Positions 50,100 through 58,896 of a stretch of DNA of 64,000 nt are shown here, piece after piece; positions within the stretch are counted from its first letter, which is position 1; each line of letters opens with the position of its first letter. The DNA is from Kribbella kalugense. GTDB lineage: Bacteria > Actinomycetota > Actinomycetes > Propionibacteriales > Kribbellaceae. Both the position numbers and the translations under genes were made by a program. The stretch covers positions 62,001-126,000 of the forward strand of contig NZ_SODF01000004.1 of assembly GCF_004365875.1 (NCBI RefSeq), given 5' to 3'. A model generated the notes under the pieces. The model saw only the letters and a list, made by a program, of their open reading frames with translations. It was not told the DNA's origin and did not search any database.

Positions 50100-50995
50100 A
50101 CAAAGAAGAACCCCGCCCCCTCGCTTCGCTCGGGGACGGGGGAGTAGAAGAGGGCTCGGCTGGGGTTGGGGGAGTGCGGGCGTTGGTCGCCGGGGCGGCT
50201 GCTCGGCTGGCTGCGGCGGGTGTTGCCTCGCCGGACTACGACGCCGCCGAACTGCTGGCGTTCGTCACCGGGTCGACGCGGCTGCACCTCGCCGACCCCA
50301 CGGCCGACCAGCGGCTTCGGTACGACGAGTTGATCGCGCGCCGTGCTGCCCGCGAACCCCTGCAGCACCTCACCGGCACCGCCGCCTTCCGCTACCGCGA
50401 ACTCGCGGTCGGCCCCGGCGTCTTCGTACCGCGTCCGGAAACCGAAGTGATGGTCGGCTGGATCCTCGACCGCATCGCCACGGTCAAAGCCCCGCTCGTC
50501 GTAGACCTCTGCTCCGGCTCAGGCGCCATCGCCGGCGCAATCGCCACTGAGCGGCCCGACAGCACCGTCCACGCCGTCGAGCTCTCGCCCGAGGCCTGTG
50601 TCTGGGCCCGGCGCAACCTGGCCGGCACCGGTGCCACCCTGCACGAGGGCGACATCGACGGCTGCCTGCCCGAGTTCGACGGTCAGGTCGACGCGGTGAT
50701 CTCCAACCCGCCGTACATCCCTTTGACTGCTTGGGAATCCGTCACCACCGAGGTCCGCGACCACGACCCGGCCCTCGCCCTGTGGTCCGGTGACGACGGC
50801 CTCGACGAGATCAAGGTCGTCGCCGCGACCGGAGCCCGACTGCTCAAACCCGGCGCCTGGTTCGCCTGCGAACACGCCGACGTACAAGGCGAATCCGCCC
50901 CCGCCGTCTTCACCGCCACCGGCCAGTTCACCGAGGTCCGCGACCAGCTGGACCTCGCCGGCCGCCACCGCTTCGCAACTGGCCGCCGGGTCTAG
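50096..50995 (+). CDS. prmC: release factor glutamine methyltransferase
   Basis: This 299-aa SAM methyltransferase modifies the GGQ glutamine of release factors. Motifs are LVVDLCSGSGAIAGAIATE for SAM and the catalytic NPPY in VISNPPYIPLTAW. The N-terminal domain has PLQHLTGTAAFRYRELAVG. The first about 25 residues are unusual: they translate a GC-rich hairpin (50111-50145) and a Gly/Glu-rich run. The start is fixed by the ATGA overlap with prfA; GTG 50174 is an alternative. The 3' end overlaps the convergent gene by 68 nt. Confidence 0.93.
   Translation: MNKEEPRPLASLGDGGVEEGSAGVGGVRALVAGAAARLAAAGVASPDYDAAELLAFVTGSTRLHLADPTADQRLRYDELIARRAAREPLQHLTGTAAFRYRELAVGPGVFVPRPETEVMVGWILDRIATVKAPLVVDLCSGSGAIAGAIATERPDSTVHAVELSPEACVWARRNLAGTGATLHEGDIDGCLPEFDGQVDAVISNPPYIPLTAWESVTTEVRDHDPALALWSGDDGLDEIKVVAATGARLLKPGAWFACEHADVQGESAPAVFTATGQFTEVRDQLDLAGRHRFATGRRV
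50111..50145 (+). repeat. REP-like GC-rich palindrome inside prmC start
   Basis: CCCCGCCCCC-TCGCTTCGCTC-GGGGACGGGG is an imperfect palindrome with a GCGAAGC mini-hairpin at its tip. It has the look of intergenic REP-type palindromes of actinobacteria but lies within the predicted coding start of prmC. Confidence 0.55.
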
Positions 50996-51824
50996 CCAGA
51001 TCCTGCTCGCGGATCCGGCCGATCGCCGGTACGTCGGCTTGCCGGCGAGCGACCCGGCAGACGACCGGGTAGTGGTCTGCCCCGGGCAACTGGAGCACCT
51101 CGACCTCCCGGGTGACCAGGTCGCGGGTGGAGAAGAGGCGATCGATCGAGCGACCGTCGGGTGTCGTCGCGGGTGGCGGGTCGCCGAACCCGTCGACCAG
51201 ATCAAGCCTCCCGAAGACCTCGCGCGGATTCGGCATGTTCAGATCGCCCGCGACGACGGCCCGTCGTACACCTCGCGCCGCCAGCTCTTGACGCAGGTAG
51301 GCCGTCAGCTGCTCGCCGTACTCCTGCCCAGGACCCTCCCGATACGTGTACGGGACACCTGAAGCGCTGCGGAACATGTGCAGCGGACACACCTGCCCGC
51401 CGACGATGTCGACCTCGCCGAGCGCCCCGAAGTCACCCCGCGCGACCAGAAAACCCTTCGGATGCGCGTCCATCGGCTTGCCCGTCCGCCAGTGCAGGAA
51501 GTCGATCGGCGGGTTCGGCAGGTCGATCCGCTCGAGCTCGGTCAGCGGGTACTGCGACGCGATCCCCACACCGAGGTGCTCCACTCCGGGGATATGCGAG
51601 TCCGAGAACGAGTGCCGGAGGAGGTGAGCCTTCCGACCAGGCATCGCCGCCGCCGCGAGTCGCTCGAGCTGATCGCCGTCGGGATCGAGCTCGGTCACGA
51701 TCAGCACATCCGGACGCAACCCCGCCAGCGCCTGCCCGAAGTCCGCCGTACGGTCGGCGTCCACGTAGCCGACGTCGTCGACCATGCGGCCACCCGCGAC
51801 GTTGGCGAAAGCGATCGAGATCAT
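50928..51824 (-). CDS. endonuclease/exonuclease/phosphatase-family protein
   Basis: This 298-aa EEP-fold hydrolase opens with ISIAFANVAGGRMVDDVGYV. RPDVLIVTELDPDGDQL has the metal-binding Glu; RAVVAGDLNMPNPREVFG is the DLN motif; SIDRLFSTRDL and GADHYPVVCRV complete the active site. Substrates range from nucleic acids to phosphoesters. The C-terminus runs about 25 Arg/Gly-rich residues beyond DHYPVV and overlaps prmC by 68 nt. It overlaps the lipoprotein gene (ATGA), in an operon led by the AfsR-like regulator. Confidence 0.85.
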   Translation of the reverse strand: MISIAFANVAGGRMVDDVGYVDADRTADFGQALAGLRPDVLIVTELDPDGDQLERLAAAAMPGRKAHLLRHSFSDSHIPGVEHLGVGIASQYPLTELERIDLPNPPIDFLHWRTGKPMDAHPKGFLVARGDFGALGEVDIVGGQVCPLHMFRSASGVPYTYREGPGQEYGEQLTAYLRQELAARGVRRAVVAGDLNMPNPREVFGRLDLVDGFGDPPPATTPDGRSIDRLFSTRDLVTREVEVLQLPGADHYPVVCRVARRQADVPAIGRIREQDLARPGGQLRSGGGRRGPAGRGPR

Positions 51825-52759
51825 TCGTACACCACGAATTCGGGTCGGGGTTTCAGCGCCAGCACCTGTGGTGGCGTCATCAGCGGACCATGGCGGGTGT
51901 CCTCGGTGTAGAAGAGTTTGAAGCCGGCGTGGACCGCCGGCGGCAGCTTGGTCGTCAGCTTTGCCCAGGTCTTGAGCTTGTCGGTACGCGCACCGATACC
52001 GTCCACGGACTTGATCGTCACCACTCCCGGATGCTTCTTCAGAGCCTGTTCATTGCTGACGATCTTCGTCGACAGCTGGTGGAACACGAACACCTTCTCC
52101 GGCAGATCATTCGCCTGCACCAGCCCCGAGAGGTACGACGCGATGCCGTCGAGCTCGGCGCCCGTCGTATGGCCGAAGACCCGGCCCGGCACCTGCCCCG
52201 GACCGACCGCCCACTCCGGATCGAAGGCCAGCCCGACATCCGGCTCCTTCAGCCACCGCTCCAGCCGCTTCACCTCCGGCAGGATCTTCGCCCGCCCCGG
52301 CTGAATGTCCAGCAGCAACAGCATCCTGTGCTTCCGCGCGACGGTCAGGTACTCCTCGATCGCCGAGTCGGGGAGCCGCCCGCGATACAGACCGTCCTTG
52401 CCCCGCGAACCCCGGGCGACCACCGCGATCAGCTCCAGCACCGGTTGCGGCGTACGACCGGCCGCGTAGGCCTGCGACAGCTTCTCCAGCTTGGCCGCCT
52501 TCGCGTCGAGGTCCTTGTCCAGCGGCCCGAGCGCAGGCGAACCCGGCAGACCGACGTACGCCACCAGCTGGTACTTCGGGAAGATCACCCGCCCACCTCG
52601 CGGCAGATCGCCGTCGGCCGGCGGGGGAGGCGGCGTGGAGCGGACGGTCGAGGGAGGTGGTGAGGTGACCGGCGCATGCGTGTCGCTACAGGCCGTAAGA
52701 CCCAGCAGTACGACGGCCAGCACCCCACAGACTCTCCGCACCGCACCAGGGAACCACAC
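51821..52759 (-). CDS. putative lipoprotein of unknown function
   Basis: This 312-aa exported protein has a signal peptide ending in the lipobox LTAC, then a Pro/Ser/Thr linker (TSPPPSTVRSTPPPPP). The C-terminal domain of about 250 aa includes FPKYQLVAYVGLPGSPALGP, LLLLDIQPGRAKILPEVKRL, DVGLAFDPEWAVGP and FVFHQLSTKIVSNEQAL. This resembles a TIM-barrel glycoside-hydrolase-like fold, but I do not recognise the family. The GTG start abuts the stop of the AfsR-like gene. It overlaps the EEP gene by four bases. Confidence 0.78.
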   Translation of the reverse strand: MWFPGAVRRVCGVLAVVLLGLTACSDTHAPVTSPPPSTVRSTPPPPPADGDLPRGGRVIFPKYQLVAYVGLPGSPALGPLDKDLDAKAAKLEKLSQAYAAGRTPQPVLELIAVVARGSRGKDGLYRGRLPDSAIEEYLTVARKHRMLLLLDIQPGRAKILPEVKRLERWLKEPDVGLAFDPEWAVGPGQVPGRVFGHTTGAELDGIASYLSGLVQANDLPEKVFVFHQLSTKIVSNEQALKKHPGVVTIKSVDGIGARTDKLKTWAKLTTKLPPAVHAGFKLFYTEDTRHGPLMTPPQVLALKPRPEFVVYE

Positions 52760-55576
52760 TCACGCGGCTGGGCTGGTCCGAGCGAGCCCACCGGCCGCGC
52801 GCACGACCATGGACTCCTGCCCGTCGTCGAGTGCGAGCTCCATCGCGCGGGCGAAATGCGGCCGCGCCCGGGCGAGATCGCCGTTGGCCAGCAGCGTTTC
52901 GGCAAGCCGCACGTACGCGTTCTGCTGCGACTGCGTCGAGTCACTCTCCTGCGCGAGCTCGACTGCCTGCCGGCCGACGTCGATCGCTTCGGTCCACTGC
53001 CGCTTCCGCGCGTACGCCGTACCGAGGAAGGCATAGCTGTAGATCAGGCTGTAGTCGGCCCCACGCTCGATCCCGAGGTCGCGCGCCGTCCGCAGCGCAG
53101 TGATGGCCTCGTCCACGCGGTCCAACTCGAGCAGGCACTCACCGATCCCGTTCAGCACCTCGGGCTGTACGCCGGGATCCCCCTGCGCCAACGACTCCTG
53201 GTACGCCGTCAAGGCCTGCGCGAACTCCAGTCGATCGCTGTACGCCACCCCGACATACGCCAGCACCCGCGCCGCGATGCTCCGATCGCCGGCCTGCCGG
53301 GACGCCTTCAGGGCATCGTCGAGTACGCCGAGAGCGTGGTCGTCCGGACGCAGCTTCGCCATGCTGTAGCCGATCGACGCCAGCAACCGGGCGCGGAGCG
53401 TCAGGTCCGCGTCCTCCGGCAACTTGGCCCGCGCCTCCTGCAGCATCGGCAGACTGGCCTCAGCACCGAACCGGTAGCGCCCAAGGCTGCCCATCGACAG
53501 CAGCACCCGGGACTCCGCTTCCGCGTTCGTGTCGAGCACCGCCGCACGCAGGGCCGGCTCCAGCGCCTCATCGAGCTCGTAGACGCGACCACGCTGGAAG
53601 AAGCACGACGCCACCGCCAGACCGGTCCGCCAGGCATGCTCCAGCGCACCGCTCGCTTCCGCGAACCGGATCGTCGCCAGCACGTTGGCGCCCTCGGCGT
53701 CGATCCACGCCAGTCCGTCAGCCACCGAAGCGAAGTCAGGCAACTGGACCGGGGCCGGCTCCGACAGCGGGTGCAGCCGACTGCCGAAAATCGCTTCACT
53801 CGCCTCTGCTGTCGCATAGAGGTAGTAGTCGAGCAAACGCCGTACTGCTTCCGGATCCGGCTCCAGCATGCGCGCGTACTGCCGGAGCAGGTCGTGGAAC
53901 TGGAAACGCCCAGGACGCAGCTGCAGCAGCAGATTGGCGTCGACGAGTTGCTCCAGCAGGTCCTCCGCCTCGACCACCTCCACATCGGCCAGTGCGGCAG
54001 CGGCGTACATCTCGATGTCCTGACCGGTCATCGCACCGAGCAGCCGGAAGAGGCGCTGCTGGTCTGCCGGCAGATGCTCGTAGGACAAGGCGAACGCGGG
54101 GGAGACCCCACCGCTGTCCGTGCTGAGCTCAGCCAGTCGCCTGTCCTCCGCGTCGAGCCGTTTGGACAGGTGCTCGATCGTCCAACTAGGCCGATGCCGC
54201 AGCCGCGACCCCGCGACACGGATCGCCAACGGCAGATGCCCGCACCGGCTCACCACCTCAGCCGCAGCAGCCGGATCACCAGCCCGGTCTGGTCCGACGA
54301 TCTCGGCCAGCAACTCCCGTGCGTCCTCAGGCTCTAGTACGTCGAGCGCCAGTCGAGCAGTCGCGTCCAGATCGGTCAGCTGTCGCCGACTCGTCACCAG
54401 CACGCCACAACGCGGACCACCGGCCAGCAACGGCCGCACTGCCGCACTGTCCGGCGCATTGTCGAGTACGACGAGAATCCGCCGGCCGGCCAACTCGGAC
54501 CGCCACAACGCAGCCCTCTCCTCGAGGTCAGCCGGGATGCGGTCAGCCGGCACGGACAGCGTGCGTAATAGGCGATCCAACGCCTGCAACGCCGACACCG
54601 GCTCGTTCCCAGGCGTGTACCCGTGCAGGTCGATAAAGAGCCGTCCGTCCGGATACACCTCAGCCAACTGTCGCGCTGCACGCACTGCGAGCGCAGTCTT
54701 CCCAACACCCGCCATACCGTCGATCGCAACGACAGCAGGGCCTGCAGTGCGCAGTGCATCGACCACCTGCTTCAGTACGTCGTCGCGACCGACGAACGCA
54801 GCACCGTCGTACGGGAGCTCGTCCCGCACCGCCGGTCGGGCGACCGGCTCGTCGTTCTGCAGGATGCGTTCGTGGATGGCGCGGAGAGCCGGACCGGGCT
54901 CGACACCGAGCTGATCGATCAGCTCCTGCCGCGTTCGCGTGTAGGTGTCGAGCGCCTCGGAGATCCGGCCGCTGCGCCAATACGCCAGCATCAGTTGGCC
55001 GGCGAACTGCTCCCGCAGCCGATCCGCCTCGACCAACGCGATCAGCTCGGGCACCAGATCGCCGTACCGTCCGCGCTCCAGATCGAGGTCGATCCGCTCG
55101 GCGAGCACCTTCAGCCTGCGCTCTGTGAGCCGGTGCCGCTCGACGCCGACGTAGTGCCCCGGCAGTCCACTCAACGGCTCACCCTTGAACAATGCAAGGG
55201 CTTCCGACAGGTTGGCCGCGGCCTCGTCGAGGTCGTTGGTCGCGTACGCGGCACTGATCAGACCCTCGAACCGGGTCAGGTCCAGTGCGTCAGGTGCGAG
55301 CCGCAGCGTGTACCCGTCCCGCGAGCTGACGAGCACCCCGTCGGGCAGCAGGCGACGCAGCCGATAGACGTACGTCGGGACGATCCGGGTCCCACTGCCC
55401 GGTGGCGCGTCGTTCCAGACCAGCTCGACCAATTCGTCGGCTGGGACGATCTGGTTCGGACGCAGAGCCAGGACGGCGAGAAAGGCTTGCTGGCGGACCG
55501 GGCCGAGGTCGAGCCGGTCGTCGCCCGACCAGCCGCGCAGCGGGCCCAGCAGGTCCAGCCTGAAGTCTCCCGTCAC
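52760..55576 (-). CDS. AfsR/SARP-family regulator with NB-ARC ATPase and TPR domains
   Basis: This 938-aa multidomain regulator has an N-terminal OmpR-like winged helix (residues about 1-95, FLAVLALRPNQIVPADELVE) and a BTAD domain (about 96-245, LDLTRFEGLISAAYATND). An NB-ARC ATPase follows (about 260-560), with P-loop DGMAGVGKTALAVRAARQL and ILVVLDNAPDSAAVRPLL. A C-terminal array of TPR-like helices runs from about 600 to the end. AfsR-type proteins activate secondary metabolism or morphology genes. No biosynthetic cluster is nearby; the two downstream genes abut or overlap it and may be its operon partners. Confidence 0.92.
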   Translation of the reverse strand: MTGDFRLDLLGPLRGWSGDDRLDLGPVRQQAFLAVLALRPNQIVPADELVELVWNDAPPGSGTRIVPTYVYRLRRLLPDGVLVSSRDGYTLRLAPDALDLTRFEGLISAAYATNDLDEAAANLSEALALFKGEPLSGLPGHYVGVERHRLTERRLKVLAERIDLDLERGRYGDLVPELIALVEADRLREQFAGQLMLAYWRSGRISEALDTYTRTRQELIDQLGVEPGPALRAIHERILQNDEPVARPAVRDELPYDGAAFVGRDDVLKQVVDALRTAGPAVVAIDGMAGVGKTALAVRAARQLAEVYPDGRLFIDLHGYTPGNEPVSALQALDRLLRTLSVPADRIPADLEERAALWRSELAGRRILVVLDNAPDSAAVRPLLAGGPRCGVLVTSRRQLTDLDATARLALDVLEPEDARELLAEIVGPDRAGDPAAAAEVVSRCGHLPLAIRVAGSRLRHRPSWTIEHLSKRLDAEDRRLAELSTDSGGVSPAFALSYEHLPADQQRLFRLLGAMTGQDIEMYAAAALADVEVVEAEDLLEQLVDANLLLQLRPGRFQFHDLLRQYARMLEPDPEAVRRLLDYYLYATAEASEAIFGSRLHPLSEPAPVQLPDFASVADGLAWIDAEGANVLATIRFAEASGALEHAWRTGLAVASCFFQRGRVYELDEALEPALRAAVLDTNAEAESRVLLSMGSLGRYRFGAEASLPMLQEARAKLPEDADLTLRARLLASIGYSMAKLRPDDHALGVLDDALKASRQAGDRSIAARVLAYVGVAYSDRLEFAQALTAYQESLAQGDPGVQPEVLNGIGECLLELDRVDEAITALRTARDLGIERGADYSLIYSYAFLGTAYARKRQWTEAIDVGRQAVELAQESDSTQSQQNAYVRLAETLLANGDLARARPHFARAMELALDDGQESMVVRAAGGLARTSPAA

Positions 55577-55593
55577 GGTAGACAGTTTGTCAG

Positions 55594-56619
55594 CTACACC
55601 CCGTGTATTCCCAGGTAGGTGTCGATCTCGGCCAGCAAAGTCGTCTTCAGCGCGTCGTCCGCGAACGACACCCGGACCGCGGTCTTCGCCAGCTCGGCCG
55701 CGCCGGCCTCGTCCAGGTCGAGCAGCTTGGTCGCGACGACGTACTCGTTGGTGAGGTCGGTGCCGAACATCGGCGGGTCGTCGGAGTTGATCGTGACCAC
55801 CAGTCCGGCGTCGACCATCGAGCGCAGCGGATGGACGTCGTACGACGCGACCGCGCGGGTGGCGATGTTCGATGTCGGGCTGACCTCCAGGGGGATCCGG
55901 TGCTCGCGCAGGTACTCGACCAGGGCCGGGTCCTGCATCGTCGACGTACCGTGGCCGATCCGCTCGGCCTTGAGCAGCCGGACCGCGTCCCAGATCGTCT
56001 CCGGTCCGGTGGTCTCGCCCGCGTGCGGCACGCTGTGCAGCCCGGCCGCGATCGCCGCCTCGAAGTGCGGCTGGAACTGCGGCCGCGGTACGCCGATCTC
56101 CGGACCACCGAGACCGAACCCGACCAGCCCCTCCGGCCGGATCTTGGTCGCGATCCGCAGCGTCTCGTCGGCGGCCGGAATCCCGGACTCGCCGGGGATG
56201 TCGAAGATCCAGCGCAGCGTGATGCCGAACTCCTTCTCGGCCGCGACCCGGGCGTCCTCGATCGCCTCGCAGAACGCCTCGGCGGCGATGCCCCGCTTCA
56301 CCGAGGTGTGCGGCGTGACCGTCAGCTCGGCGTACCGCAGGTTCTGCTGCTCGGCCATCTCGCGGGCGACCTGGTAGGTCAGCAGCCGGATGTCGTCGGG
56401 AGTCTTGATCAGGTCGACGACGGACAGGTAGATCTCGATGAAGTGGGCGAAGTCGCTGAACTTGAAGTACTCCGTCAACGCGGCCGGATCGGCCGGCACC
56501 GGGGACCCGGGGTGCCGGGCGGCGAGCTCGGCGACGATCCGCGGCGACGCGGACCCGACGTGGTGGACATGCAACTCGGCCTTCGGCATCCCGGCAAGGA
56601 ACTCACGCGACACAGTCAT
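55594..56619 (-). CDS. adenosine-deaminase-family hydrolase
   Basis: This 341-aa amidohydrolase belongs to the adenosine/AMP deaminase family. Metal ligands are in KAELHVHHVGSASPRIVAEL (HxH), SVPHAGETTG, IGHGTSTMQ and VTINSDDPPMFGTDLTNEY. The usual HLDG tetrapeptide after the first HxH is HHVG here, a change next to the ribose-binding residues, so the purine nucleoside used may differ from adenosine; aminodeoxyfutalosine deaminases are a possible alternative. It lies 17 nt upstream of the AfsR-like gene on the same strand. Confidence 0.85.
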   Translation of the reverse strand: MTVSREFLAGMPKAELHVHHVGSASPRIVAELAARHPGSPVPADPAALTEYFKFSDFAHFIEIYLSVVDLIKTPDDIRLLTYQVAREMAEQQNLRYAELTVTPHTSVKRGIAAEAFCEAIEDARVAAEKEFGITLRWIFDIPGESGIPAADETLRIATKIRPEGLVGFGLGGPEIGVPRPQFQPHFEAAIAAGLHSVPHAGETTGPETIWDAVRLLKAERIGHGTSTMQDPALVEYLREHRIPLEVSPTSNIATRAVASYDVHPLRSMVDAGLVVTINSDDPPMFGTDLTNEYVVATKLLDLDEAGAAELAKTAVRVSFADDALKTTLLAEIDTYLGIHGV

Positions 56620-56659
56620 GGCGGGATCTTAAGGAGAGCCGGGCGGGATCGGGGGCAAA

Positions 56660-56679
56660 GCTGACAATCGGGTGTCAGC
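56660..56679. promoter_or_regulatory. inverted repeat between divergent genes
   Basis: GCTGACA-ATCGGG-TGTCAGC is a perfect 7-bp dyad in the gap between the deaminase and the tsaC-like gene. It could be an operator or a small hairpin. Confidence 0.35.
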
Positions 56680-56727
56680 AACGACCCGGTTAGGGCTGAG
56701 GCCCGCGTGAGTGGCACGATTCGGTCC

Positions 56728-57573
56728 GTGAGTGAGCGCTTCGACTTCACCGGGGACGAACTGGCACCGGCGTACCGCGCGGCTGTGGACGCCATCGAGG
56801 CCGGCGACCTGGTCGTGCTGCCGACCGACACCGTGTACGGCATCGCCGCGGACGCCTTCAAGGCCGATGCCGTCCAGCGGCTGCTGGACGCCAAGGGCCG
56901 CGGCCGCGACATGCCGCCGCCGGTGCTGATCTCGGTGGTGGAGTCGCTGGACGCGCTCGCCACCGACGTACCGGACGACGGGCGCAAGCTCTGCCAGGAG
57001 TTCTGGCCGGGCCCGTTGACGGTGATCTGCCACGCGCAGTCGTCGCTGATGTGGGATCTGGGGGAGACGCAGGGCACGGTCGCGCTCCGGGTGCCGGATC
57101 ACGAGAACACCCGCGAACTGCTGTCGCGGACCGGACCGCTCGCCGTCAGCTCGGCGAACAAGTCCGGTCAGCCTGCGGCGTTGGACGTGTACGACGCCGA
57201 GGAACAGCTGGGCGAGGCCGTCGCGGTCTACCTCGACGGCGGCCAGGTCACCGGCGGCGAACCGTCCACGATCGTCGACCTCACCGGCGACACCCCGCGA
57301 GTCGTCCGCCTCGGCGCGCTGACGCTCGAGCAGCTGCGCGCCGTCGTACCCGAGGTGGCTGCACAGGACGACGAAGCCAAGCCGGCCGACGAAGCGAAGC
57401 CGGCCGATGAGGCCGAGCCGGCCGACGAAACGAAGCCGGCCGACGAAACGAAGCCGGCCGACGAAACGAAGCCGGCCGACGAAACGAAGCCAACTGAAGA
57501 GCCGGTCGAGGCGTCCAAGTCCGAGACGGACGACGAGAAGCCCACCGATCCTGATGTGAGGCCTGCGGACTAG
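56728..57573 (+). CDS. L-threonylcarbamoyladenylate synthase (TsaC/Sua5/YrdC) with repetitive tail
   Basis: This 281-aa protein makes threonylcarbamoyl-AMP for the t6A37 modification of tRNA. Core motifs are VVLPTDTVYGIAADAFKADA, RLLDAKGRGRDMPPPVLI, EFWPGPLTVI and PLAVSSANKSGQPAA. The core ends near residue 212. The C-terminal tail consists of seven 6-aa units (D-E-A/T-K-P-A) and an acidic end, probably disordered. GTG 56728 and GTG 56707 are alternative starts. The stop overlaps the wecA-like start (TAGTG), as in other actinobacteria where this gene precedes the ATP synthase cluster. Confidence 0.9.
   Translation: MSERFDFTGDELAPAYRAAVDAIEAGDLVVLPTDTVYGIAADAFKADAVQRLLDAKGRGRDMPPPVLISVVESLDALATDVPDDGRKLCQEFWPGPLTVICHAQSSLMWDLGETQGTVALRVPDHENTRELLSRTGPLAVSSANKSGQPAALDVYDAEEQLGEAVAVYLDGGQVTGGEPSTIVDLTGDTPRVVRLGALTLEQLRAVVPEVAAQDDEAKPADEAKPADEAEPADETKPADETKPADETKPADETKPTEEPVEASKSETDDEKPTDPDVRPAD
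57370..57495 (+). repeat. seven 18-bp tandem repeats in the tsaC-like gene
   Basis: Seven 18-bp units beginning GAYGAR run without gap; units 4 to 6 are identical (GACGAAACGAAGCCGGCC). They encode D-E-x-K/E-P-A hexapeptides in frame. Confidence 0.9.
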
Positions 57574-58691
57574 TGCGCGAGTACCTGCTGGTCCTGTTCG
57601 TGGCGATGGCCACGACCTTCCTGCTGACCGGCGTGGCCCGGCAGATCGCGATGCGGTACGGCGCGGTGGCGAAGGTGCGGGCCCGGGACGTGCACAAGGT
57701 GCCGATCCCGTACTTCGGTGGCCTCTCGATCCTCGGCGGCCTGATCGCCGGCTTCGCGGTCGCGTCCAGCCTGCCGTTCCTCGGCAACAGCCTGCAGGTA
57801 GCGCACGACGCCCGGGCGATCCTGCTCGGCGGTGTGGTGATCTGCGCCGTCGGTGTGATCGACGACCTGTACGAACTGGACGCGATCACCAAGCTCGCCG
57901 GCGAAGTCCTCGCCGTCGGCGTACTCGTTGTCCAAGGCATCCAGTTGTACTGGCTCCCGCTGCCCGGCGGCGTGATCTCACCGTCGCCCGCGCAGCTCGC
58001 CGTACTGACCGCCGGCATCCTGCTGGTCTCCTGCAACGCGGTGAACTTCGTCGACGGCCTCGACGGTCTCGCGGCCGGTGTCACCGCGATCGGCGCGACC
58101 GCGTTCTTCGTCTACTCGTACCTGCTGAACGTGCACGAGAACCTCGACCGCGCCACCACCTCGACCCTGATCACGGTCGCGCTGGCCGGTGCGTGCCTCG
58201 GCTTCCTGCCACACAACTTCTTCCCCGCCAGAGTCTTCATGGGCGACTCCGGCGCCCTGCTGATCGGTCTGATGCTGGCCGCGTCGACGATCAGCCTGAC
58301 CGGCCAGATGGACCCGAACGCGGTCCCGTACGAGGTCGGCGGCTCGAGCCTGCTGCCCGCGCTGCTTCCGTTGGTGCTCCCAATCGCCATCCTCGCGATC
58401 CCGGCGCTGGACCTGACGCTCGCCTACATCCGCCGTACCAAGGCCGGCCGTTCGCCGTTCGCCGCCGACAAGCAGCACCTCCACCACCGCCTGATGCAAC
58501 GCGGCCACTCGCACCGCCGGGCGGTCCTGCTGATGTACCTCTGGACCGCCTTGATCGCGTACGGCGTGGTGGTTCTCGGGCTCGTTCTGTACTGGTGGAC
58601 GGCCCTGATCGTGCTGGCCGTCGCGGTCACCGCGGTGCTGCTCACGACCGGTCTGCCGAGGCGTTCGCGGAAACCGCTCGCCAAAGTTTGA
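57573..58691 (+). CDS. wecA: WecA/MraY-family undecaprenyl-phosphate sugar-1-phosphate transferase
   Basis: This 372-aa polytopic membrane enzyme is of the polyprenyl-phosphate N-acetylhexosamine-1-phosphate transferase family, with about ten helices. Motifs are KVPIPYFGGLSILGGLIAG, VIDDLYELDAITKLAGE with the metal-binding DD, NAVNFVDGLDGLAAGVTAIG, FMGDSGALLIG and the HLHHRLMQRGHSHRRAV loop. It starts cell-wall or arabinogalactan-type glycan assembly; the exact sugar is not certain. The gene is conserved upstream of the atp operon in actinobacteria. Confidence 0.92.
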   Translation: MREYLLVLFVAMATTFLLTGVARQIAMRYGAVAKVRARDVHKVPIPYFGGLSILGGLIAGFAVASSLPFLGNSLQVAHDARAILLGGVVICAVGVIDDLYELDAITKLAGEVLAVGVLVVQGIQLYWLPLPGGVISPSPAQLAVLTAGILLVSCNAVNFVDGLDGLAAGVTAIGATAFFVYSYLLNVHENLDRATTSTLITVALAGACLGFLPHNFFPARVFMGDSGALLIGLMLAASTISLTGQMDPNAVPYEVGGSSLLPALLPLVLPIAILAIPALDLTLAYIRRTKAGRSPFAADKQHLHHRLMQRGHSHRRAVLLMYLWTALIAYGVVVLGLVLYWWTALIVLAVAVTAVLLTTGLPRRSRKPLAKV

Positions 58692-58771
58692 TCCGCGCGG
58701 GCGGGCACCAGACCACTCACCTGCGTGGCATACCGATAAGGTGTGGCTGTACAGCGGGAGGGAACCTCGTT

Positions 58772-58801
58772 TTGCTGACTGTGCAGACTTTGTGCTAGTT
58801 T
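58772..58801 (+). promoter_or_regulatory. candidate promoter of the atp operon
   Basis: TTGCTG (58772-58777) and TAGTTT (58796-58801) are separated by 18 nt, in the 205-nt gap before the first atp gene. Confidence 0.45.
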
Positions 58802-58896
58802 TCACAAGCACCAGCAAAGAACAGCGACACCCCTGACCCCGCCCACCCGACGAACTGGCCGCGAGACCAGTTTCGCCAGCAGGACGGAACCACCAG

